Positions 1 to 5,719 of a DNA stretch of 8,478 bases are shown here, one piece after another. A program made the translations under genes and the position numbers. Each line of letters opens with the position of its first letter. The first letter of the stretch is position 1. A model generated the notes under the pieces. The model had not been told where the DNA came from. It searched no databases and saw only the letters and a program-made list of their open reading frames with translations. Source of the stretch: an uncultured Ruminococcus sp. (GTDB taxonomy: Bacteria > Bacillota > Clostridia > Oscillospirales > CAG-272); the NCBI GenBank assembly GCA_902791785.1, contig CADAXH010000053.1, positions 1 through 8,478 of the forward strand, in the 5' to 3' direction.

Positions 1-78
1 TATGACAGAACAGGCAAAAAGCAACTGTTACTTCTGATTTCCATAGTCGAAGTCCGATGTGCCAATTGTAATATAACC

Positions 79-122
79 TTCGTAAAATGTCATTTTTCAC
101 ACAAAACGATTTCGTAAAATGT
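79..122. repeat. 12-nt direct repeat pair upstream of the oxidoreductase gene
   Basis: The 12-mer TTCGTAAAATGT occurs at 79-90 and again, identical, at 111-122. The two starts are 32 nt apart, close to three DNA helical turns, so a protein bound to both copies would sit on the same face. The region is A/T-rich and non-coding and lies about 60-100 nt upstream of the likely promoter of the gene at 242. Its spacing and position suggest paired binding sites for a regulator, but no known operator consensus is recognised. Chance repetition in A/T-rich DNA is possible. Confidence 0.45.
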
Positions 123-160
123 AAAAAAATACAAAAAACGAAGATTTGTCGTGTGCAAAC

Positions 161-172
161 ATGCAGCTGCAT
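161..172. promoter_or_regulatory. Perfect 12-bp palindrome, possible operator
   Basis: ATGCAGCTGCAT reads the same on both strands with no loop, so it suits a dimeric DNA-binding protein better than a terminator hairpin. It ends 7 nt before the proposed -35 element at 180. A further TGCAGC at 186-191 repeats its half-site inside the -35/-10 spacer, and 166-171 with 186-191 could also pair as a 6-bp stem. The placement is typical of a repressor or activator site for the downstream gene. The regulator is unknown, and the assignment is inference from symmetry and position. Confidence 0.35.
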
Positions 173-179
173 TTTTATG

Positions 180-209
180 TTGAACTGCAGCCGCTTCGAG
201 TGGTAGAAT
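180..209 (+). promoter_or_regulatory. Putative σA promoter of the Gfo/Idh/MocA gene
   Basis: A -35-like TTGAAC (180-185, four of six consensus bases) is followed after 18 nt by TAGAAT (204-209, five of six). The -10 is preceded by TGG, forming an extended -10 (TGnTAGAAT). Transcription would start at about 215-217, leaving a short leader of roughly 25 nt that contains the AGAGGAG ribosome site at 228-234. The fit is good for a bacterial housekeeping promoter, but it was found by eye and is not proven. Confidence 0.45.
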
Positions 210-241
210 AACAGCGGAAAAAATGAAAGAGGAGAACGAAC

Positions 242-1501
242 ATGTCAAGCAAAATATATACTGTAGCTATACTCGGATGCGGTTCAAGAGGCGCTGACAC
301 ATACGGCAAGAGAGTATTCAACCGCCCCGGAGAATTCAGAATTACGGATTTGTGTGAAATAAGCCCCATAAGACTCAAAGAAACACAGGAGAGATTCAAC
401 ATTTCAGACGAGCATTCTTTTACTGATGAAAATGTGTTTTTTGAGAAAAAGAGAGCTGACGTAATCTTTATCTGCACACAGGATAAAGACCATGTCAGAC
501 AATGCCTCAAAGCTCTGGAACTTGGATATGACGTTCTTCTCGAAAAGCCTATTACAGGCAGCAAGGAAGAGTGCTACCAGCTTCTCGACATGCAGAAAAA
601 AACAAACAGAAAAGTTTTCGTCTGTCACGTTCTGAGATATTCGCCGGCATTCCTTAAATCCAAGGAAATCCTGGACACAGGCGATCTTGGAAGGCTCGTT
701 GCCATTGATGCCGTCGAGCAGGTTGCATACTGGCACCAGGCGCACAGCTTCGTCAGAGGAAACTGGAGAAACAGCAAAGAATGCGTTCCGATGATTCTGG
801 CTAAATGCTGCCACGACCTCGACTATCTTCAGTATTTTGCAGGTTCCCCGTGCGAAACGGTATCCTCGGTCGGAGATCTCACATATTTCAAAGAAGAAAA
901 TGCCCCTGAAGGCAGCACAAAAATGTGCATAGACTGCAAATACCAGGACACTTGTGTATACAGCGCAAAAACCCTTTATTACGGAAGCTGGAAGAACCAT
1001 GACAATGACTGGATTACGTCAGTCATGATGAGATGCAAGGAGAAAACTGAAGAAAACATCCTGGCTGAACTGAAGACAAATCCATACGGAAGATGCGTAT
1101 TCAGATGCGACAACGACGTGGTGGATCACCAGTTTACCCAGATGGCATTCAAAAACGGAGTAAAAGCTAACCTTCTCATGACCGCATTCACCCAGAGAGG
1201 CGGAAGAATCATTACGTTCTACTGCACGCTCGGACAGCTCGTCTTAAACGAAGAGGAAGGCGTACTGAAAGTAAAGAAGTTCGGTTCACCGACAGAAACA
1301 ATTGCCATTTCTTCTCTTGTTGACCAGGGTTCCGGACACGGCGGAGGAGACGACGGACTCATTAACAAGCTGCACAGCATGCTTGACGGTGAATTCAACA
1401 AAGGCACTTCCCTCCAGGAATCCATTGAGAGCCATCTGATGGGAATAGCGAGCGAGGAATCCAGAGTCAACAAAGGAAAACTCGTATACGTTCACGGTTA
1501 A
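242..1501 (+). CDS. Gfo/Idh/MocA-family NAD(P)-dependent oxidoreductase
   Basis: The 419-residue protein has a Rossmann fold at its N-terminus with the GCGSRG nucleotide loop at residues 12-17. The family EKP motif is at 101-103; its lysine normally takes part in catalysis. A histidine in the CCHDLD segment (H191) sits where the family's catalytic histidine lies. The C-terminal half is the α/β substrate domain. It contains Cys229-x2-Cys232-x5-Cys238 followed by YSA, a cysteine cluster that recurs in one branch of this family, and a glycine-rich GHGGGDDG stretch near 364-371. These enzymes oxidise or reduce sugars, inositols and related polyols; the substrate cannot be read from the sequence. 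The start is set by AGAGGAG seven bases before the ATG. The gene stands alone, faces the NRPS operon, and shares only a terminator with it, so a role in the peptide pathway is not indicated. Confidence 0.9.
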   Translation: MSSKIYTVAILGCGSRGADTYGKRVFNRPGEFRITDLCEISPIRLKETQERFNISDEHSFTDENVFFEKKRADVIFICTQDKDHVRQCLKALELGYDVLLEKPITGSKEECYQLLDMQKKTNRKVFVCHVLRYSPAFLKSKEILDTGDLGRLVAIDAVEQVAYWHQAHSFVRGNWRNSKECVPMILAKCCHDLDYLQYFAGSPCETVSSVGDLTYFKEENAPEGSTKMCIDCKYQDTCVYSAKTLYYGSWKNHDNDWITSVMMRCKEKTEENILAELKTNPYGRCVFRCDNDVVDHQFTQMAFKNGVKANLLMTAFTQRGGRIITFYCTLGQLVLNEEEGVLKVKKFGSPTETIAISSLVDQGSGHGGGDDGLINKLHSMLDGEFNKGTSLQESIESHLMGIASEESRVNKGKLVYVHG

Positions 1502-1518
1502 AAACTGCATATAATTCA

Positions 1519-1547
1519 AGACCGCCTGCGGATTTCGCAGGCGGTCT
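1519..1547. terminator. Intrinsic terminator between convergent genes
   Basis: AGACCGCCTGCG at 1519-1530 pairs perfectly with CGCAGGCGGTCT at 1536-1547 around a 5-nt loop, giving a 12-bp G/C-rich stem. On the + strand it is followed by the T-rich run GTTATTTTAT, a good rho-independent signal for the oxidoreductase gene. On the - strand the stem lies just after the stop codon of the phosphatase gene at 1554 and is followed by TGAATTATAT, a weaker U-tract. It probably terminates both transcription units, more efficiently on the + strand. Confidence 0.88.
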
Positions 1548-1553
1548 GTTATT

Positions 1554-3665
1554 TTATCTGAGAGTTTTGTAAATTGTGAGTCTGTTTTTGCCGTCAATCA
1601 CGTCATATTCCATCTTTTGGGTGAATTCTCTGACCATCATGATTCCGAGTCCTCCCATTTTCCTTTCGGAAATGTCGACATCGACATCCGCAGCTTCAGA
1701 AGTGAGCGGATTGAACAGTTTACCATTGTCCGTGAATGTCATAATCATGTCGTCGCCGCTGATTGAAATGTCCATGACGAGCTCAGGTTTTGACACGTCT
1801 GTGAATGCGTAGCTGATGTAGTTGTTTATCAGCTCATCCAGGATTACGCCCATTTCGGACTTTTTGTCCCCGTCAGCTCCTTCAATAATTGAAAACACTT
1901 TGTCCGTAACTACAGGAATGTCCTCATATTTCGGATTCTTGAGTTCAATTCTTCCGAACTTTCCAATCTCCAGAAGCATCATTGTCACGTCGTCAAACTG
2001 TTCCATTCCCTCGGTGAAGGAACTCAGAGAACTGAAGAGTGATGCGAGTATGTCGCTGCTGCCCTTTTCAAGTCCCTCCTTGATCCTGTCATAATCAAAT
2101 TCCTCATTCGAAGAATTGATTCCTTCATTAAGTCCGTCGGTATAGAGCAGGATTTTGTCGCCTTCTTCCAGGACAATCGAGTCTTCCGTAAATCTGAAGT
2201 TTGGAAGTGCGCCGAGAACAAAGTTTGATTCCTCACTGATCTTGTCTGCAACTCCGTTTCTCAGAATGAAAGGCTGCTCATGACCTGCCCTGGTGAATTT
2301 CAGGACATTTGTGTTCAGGTCATATATTCCGATAAATGAAGAAATGAAGAGACCTTCCTTGTTGTTCCTGCAGAGTTCGTTGTTGACATATTCAGCAATT
2401 TCTTCGGTGCTCATTCCTCTCTTTGCACATGAGCGGATAAGCTCGTTTCCTCTCATCATGAACAATGCTGCAGGCACGCTTTTTCCGGACACGTCAGCAA
2501 TGACGAAGAACAGTCTGTTTTCGTCCAGCATGAAGTAGTCGAACAGATCGCCTCCGACTTCCTTGGCCGGCCTGATGAAACTTCTGATCCGGAACTTATC
2601 CCCGACAAGAGGCTTTGTCGGAAGTGATTCAAGCTGAATCTTGCTTGCAATGCTGAGCTCAGCCTGCATGCGCTCTTCCTGAGCCGTCTTGGTTTCAATG
2701 TCGTTGATGTAATCCAGCATTCTGTTCTGTAGCATTACAAAATTGTTCGACAGTGCACCTATTTCGTCTTTGGTTTTTATGTCGGGAGACAGCACTTCCG
2801 GCTTTTCGTTCCTTTCGAGTTTTGACGAGAACTCAATTGCCGTGTCTGAAAGCTTCTGTATGTTCTTGACGAGGAACTTGTCAGAGAACAGCAGGTACAC
2901 AATTACCATTGCAATTGTAGCAACAATCATTATGGCAACAAGAGTGAGAATAAAACTGCTCTGTGTAGATTCCAGATTCACCATTGAGTACTGGAAACCG
3001 ACATATGCCATTACATTCCCTTCTTTGTCCTTGATCGGGAAAACACTGAAAATGTCTTCGCGTCCTGCCAGTGTTTTTGGCATACCGGCATCCAGTGCAT
3101 CGACAAGTTCAGGATTTCTGACTCTTTCAATGCTGCATGGGAAATTGTAATGGTAAGAAACATTTGACGTGGAATCGACCATGTATACAAAGTTGTTTCT
3201 TTCGGCATCATAAAGACAGATGAATCCTCCCATCATCCCTTCGGATGAGGCAACCAGATCGAGTTTTCTCAGAGTGTCCTCATAATTGTTCTTGAATTCA
3301 AGCATTTCATAAGACATGCCGAAACCGGTCTTAGGCGGAAACCAGTCCGCAACAAGATCGTCAAAATACTCTTTTATCTCGTTGAATGATTCATCGTCAA
3401 CAGGCATATCGGAATAGTGTTCTATGTCCTCATAATTCTTGTTGTACCGTTCAACCATTTTTTCTTTGTATTTTTGTATGAAATCACCATGTTCATCTTC
3501 CATTTCAGAAGCAATTCTCTCTGCTGATGACTGGCATAGTGACATAACGTTTGCCTTAGACCTTATTGAAAAAATAATGGACGATACGGAAACGGATACC
3601 ACTATGAACGCCAGTGAAAGGATGGCGGTGAGGAAGAAGATTTTTCTTCTGATCGGAAATTTCAT
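1554..3665 (-). CDS. Membrane sensor PP2C (SpoIIE/RsbU-type) phosphatase with C-terminal RsbW-like ATPase domain
   Basis: This 703-residue protein begins with a membrane segment (about 9-33). An extracytoplasmic region of about 200 residues follows; its end (about 203-230) looks like a Cache/PAS-type sensor. A second membrane segment (about 237-260), a HAMP-like linker and a coiled coil (about 305-345) come next. The PP2C domain carries the metal-binding aspartates: D373 and D376 in GGDLFD, D391 in DVSGKS, D510 in YTDG, and D558/D559 in DDVT. The IQLESLP segment just before it is typical of RsbU-type phosphatases. The last 120 residues form a GHKL ATPase with an N-box (E611, N615), a DNG box (646-648) and a GGLG box (671-674). 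It is therefore predicted to dephosphorylate the STAS protein encoded just upstream in response to an outside signal. Its own kinase-like domain could reverse that. The ATG overlaps the STAS stop as ATGA and has no clear ribosome site, so translation is probably coupled. Confidence 0.9.
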   Translation of the reverse strand: MKFPIRRKIFFLTAILSLAFIVVSVSVSSIIFSIRSKANVMSLCQSSAERIASEMEDEHGDFIQKYKEKMVERYNKNYEDIEHYSDMPVDDESFNEIKEYFDDLVADWFPPKTGFGMSYEMLEFKNNYEDTLRKLDLVASSEGMMGGFICLYDAERNNFVYMVDSTSNVSYHYNFPCSIERVRNPELVDALDAGMPKTLAGREDIFSVFPIKDKEGNVMAYVGFQYSMVNLESTQSSFILTLVAIMIVATIAMVIVYLLFSDKFLVKNIQKLSDTAIEFSSKLERNEKPEVLSPDIKTKDEIGALSNNFVMLQNRMLDYINDIETKTAQEERMQAELSIASKIQLESLPTKPLVGDKFRIRSFIRPAKEVGGDLFDYFMLDENRLFFVIADVSGKSVPAALFMMRGNELIRSCAKRGMSTEEIAEYVNNELCRNNKEGLFISSFIGIYDLNTNVLKFTRAGHEQPFILRNGVADKISEESNFVLGALPNFRFTEDSIVLEEGDKILLYTDGLNEGINSSNEEFDYDRIKEGLEKGSSDILASLFSSLSSFTEGMEQFDDVTMMLLEIGKFGRIELKNPKYEDIPVVTDKVFSIIEGADGDKKSEMGVILDELINNYISYAFTDVSKPELVMDISISGDDMIMTFTDNGKLFNPLTSEAADVDVDISERKMGGLGIMMVREFTQKMEYDVIDGKNRLTIYKTLR

Positions 3666-3961
3666 AGAATTGTGAATGTCTTATTGAAGCCTGCAACCTT
3701 GAATACTTCTGTGACAACCTTGTTTATGTTTCTGATTACAAGCTTGTTGTTTGTTTCCATGACCTGTCTCTGGAGAGCCAGAAGAAGTCTGAGGCCTGCT
3801 GAAGATATGTATTCCACATCCGTAAAGTCGAGGTCGATGTCCACATTTTCACATCCCTCTTTATCAAGAGCCTCTTTGAGTTCCTGACTTGTTACAGTAT
3901 CCAGTCTTCCCGAGATGACTGCAGTAAGTGTTCCGTTTTCCTTTTTGAATGTTGACTCCAT
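3662..3961 (-). CDS. STAS-domain anti-sigma-factor antagonist (SpoIIAA/RsbV type)
   Basis: The 99-residue protein is a single STAS domain of normal family length. The family pattern is clear: a β-strand start ending in SGRLD (residues 17-21), a hydrophobic strand with aspartates at 41-48, then YISSAGLRLL (51-60), which holds the serines S53/S54 at the phosphorylation site of SpoIIAA and RsbV. In such switches the unphosphorylated protein binds an RsbW-type kinase domain, the kinase inactivates it by phosphorylation, and a PP2C phosphatase restores it. Here the candidate kinase domains are fused to its two neighbours: the MATE transporter upstream and the phosphatase downstream. The start is supported by AAGGAG at 3971-3976, nine bases before the ATG and inside the end of the MATE gene; the gap between the two genes is only three bases. 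Its actual partner is not known, and no sigma factor is encoded in the window. Confidence 0.92.
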   Translation of the reverse strand: MESTFKKENGTLTAVISGRLDTVTSQELKEALDKEGCENVDIDLDFTDVEYISSAGLRLLLALQRQVMETNNKLVIRNINKVVTEVFKVAGFNKTFTIL

Positions 3962-3964
3962 TTT

Positions 3965-5719
3965 TCAATTCTCCTTTTGAATGTTTATTTCGAGTACCGT
4001 GTTGTTCAGATTCAGCACCCTTATGTATGTAATTTTATTGACCAGACGTTTGACGAGAGCGAGTCCTCCGAGATTGTCCGGATCTTTCGTCTCGTGTTTT
4101 GTTGGATCAAAGACGACGCCGTCGTCCCTGATTCTCAGAACCATTCTGTCGTTTACTATTTTCAGATTGACGTCAATTGTGTTCGTGCGTTTTTTATTGT
4201 ATCCGAACGAGATAATGTTGTCTGCAATCTCTTCGCCGGCGAGTCCTACTATCTGAGCGTCCCTCTCATTCATTCCGTGAGCTTTTGAGTAGCTTACAAG
4301 TTCCTGGGACAGCTCAGCACTCTGACGGATGTCGCTCTCAAGACTTACGTCGAAAGAGTCATATGAATCGTATGCAGGAGCCATGTACAGACCGTATTTG
4401 TGAAGCTTCTTCTTTTTCTCGTAGATGAGAATGAACAGGTATGTCAGAAGAAGTGTACCGGTCTCGCTCAGAACGACTGCAAGCGCATATCCCTTCAGTC
4501 CCATTGTGTACAGCAGGGATATTGAGAGCGGAATGATGAGAACCGCTTCGCGAAGAACTACGGTTATGATTGCCGGCATGTTCTTTCCGACGGTCGGGTA
4601 ATATGACTGAGAGAACTTGTTCAGTTCATACGGTATGAACGAAATGAGATAAATCCTCATTATTGCAAAATATTCTTCTCCGGAAATATCCGCACCGAAT
4701 ATCTTGCAGTAGATCGACGGGTCTATAAGCAGCACGGTCATTATGACCGCTGTCACTCCGATTGTAAGCAGATAAAGTTTTCTTGCAACGGAGCGGAGTG
4801 AATAATAGTCCTCCTCCCCGTAGCACACGGCACAGATTGTCGGAATGAGCTGATGTATTCCGCCTACAAAAAGGTCGAATCCGAAAACAAAATTGGAAAG
4901 CACTCCGAACACAGCCTGCTCGGTCTGGTCGGTCACTATCGTTGCTATTATGATATTTGCCACAGACAGCTGGACCGCCGTCAGGAACAGATTCATTGCA
5001 GTTGAAGAAGAAGCTTTCAGGCTCTCCCTGAAAAGGGATCCCGAACCTTTCAGGTTCATCGTGAACTTGAGCATTCTCCTGTCGCTTCTGATGTAGAATA
5101 TGACGGTGACGAGTCCGACGAGATACCCTGCCCCTGTCGACAACGCCGCACCGTACATGCCCATATCAAACACTTTGATGAAAAGAACTTCGGATGCAAT
5201 TTTCACAACGTTTGAAACTATGAAAAATGCAGATGCTGTCTTCGGACTGTTGTCCGTCGACATGAATGAGGAGATTATGAGGGCAATCGTTATTACCGGG
5301 TCAGTCAAAAGGTAGACCAGAATGTACTGCCTTCCGAGTTCGCTCAGTTCCGGTGGAGCATAGAGAGATGCCAGGGGGCCGGAAACGAACGGAGCCAGGG
5401 CGGCAAGTACAACCGATACCGCAACGCCCCAGAAAAGGCAGGCAGAAAATGCTTTTGAAGCCTTCTCCGTCTCTCTCTTTCCGAGATATGAGCCAACTAC
5501 AATCGAGCCTCCCACGCCAATGGCGAATCCCGGCATCTGGATTATGTACAATATCGGCATCACAAGGCTTGAAGCCGTCAGTGCCTCAATTGAAATCATG
5601 TTTCCCGTCAGGATTCCGTCAGCCAGAGAACCGAACTGCATCGCCAGAATCATCAGAGTGGAAGGTATCAGGTAGTGATACAGCTTCTTTTGAAGTAATT
5701 TAGAATTTCTCTTTAACAT
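3965..5719 (-). CDS. MATE-family transporter fused to an RsbW/SpoIIAB-type ATPase domain
   Basis: Residues 1-435 form a MATE-type exporter: a string of hydrophobic helices in two related halves, starting near 15 and ending near 433, with the polar loops expected of the family. A basic patch (KKKKLHKYG) then leads into a soluble domain at about 450-584, presumably cytoplasmic, of the anti-sigma-kinase GHKL type. It has an N-box with E497 and N501, an RDDGVVFDP box (531-539) and a GGLAL lid box (551-555). The total of 584 residues exceeds the usual 440-460 of MATE proteins by about the size of that domain. MATE proteins export small molecules by Na+ or H+ antiport; the peptide made by the NRPS encoded upstream is the likely cargo. 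The attached domain may bind or phosphorylate the STAS protein encoded next. The ATG overlaps the NRPS stop as TGATG, and GAGGAG at 5729-5734 lies nine bases before it. The domain fusion is clear; transport gating is inference. Confidence 0.88.
   Translation of the reverse strand: MLKRNSKLLQKKLYHYLIPSTLMILAMQFGSLADGILTGNMISIEALTASSLVMPILYIIQMPGFAIGVGGSIVVGSYLGKRETEKASKAFSACLFWGVAVSVVLAALAPFVSGPLASLYAPPELSELGRQYILVYLLTDPVITIALIISSFMSTDNSPKTASAFFIVSNVVKIASEVLFIKVFDMGMYGAALSTGAGYLVGLVTVIFYIRSDRRMLKFTMNLKGSGSLFRESLKASSSTAMNLFLTAVQLSVANIIIATIVTDQTEQAVFGVLSNFVFGFDLFVGGIHQLIPTICAVCYGEEDYYSLRSVARKLYLLTIGVTAVIMTVLLIDPSIYCKIFGADISGEEYFAIMRIYLISFIPYELNKFSQSYYPTVGKNMPAIITVVLREAVLIIPLSISLLYTMGLKGYALAVVLSETGTLLLTYLFILIYEKKKKLHKYGLYMAPAYDSYDSFDVSLESDIRQSAELSQELVSYSKAHGMNERDAQIVGLAGEEIADNIISFGYNKKRTNTIDVNLKIVNDRMVLRIRDDGVVFDPTKHETKDPDNLGGLALVKRLVNKITYIRVLNLNNTVLEINIQKEN

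Noticed and set aside
1..117. Open frame on the + strand from the left edge to a TAA at 115-117, as the tail of an upstream gene
   Set aside because: The 38 residues show no recognisable family pattern, and the stretch is A/T-rich and contains the direct repeat. It is too short to support.
161..180. Palindrome followed by TTTTTAT read as a terminator for an upstream gene
   Set aside because: The 12-bp palindrome has no loop and would give a stem of at most 4-5 bp after allowing one, too weak for an intrinsic terminator. Its position next to a promoter fits an operator better.
404..1000. Long open frame of 198 codons on the - strand opposite the oxidoreductase gene
   Set aside because: It lies wholly within a gene with clear family motifs, has no ribosome site, and its product is a cysteine- and phenylalanine-rich string without domain likeness. 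It is a shadow of codon use on the other strand.
1286..1597. Open frame on the - strand reaching across the terminator into the end of the phosphatase gene
   Set aside because: It would run through a 12-bp hairpin and overlap two well-supported genes. No recognisable protein features are present.
3977..4288. Open frames on the + strand within the MATE-fusion gene
   Set aside because: They lie opposite the ATPase domain, whose motifs are clear on the - strand, and have no start signals of their own.
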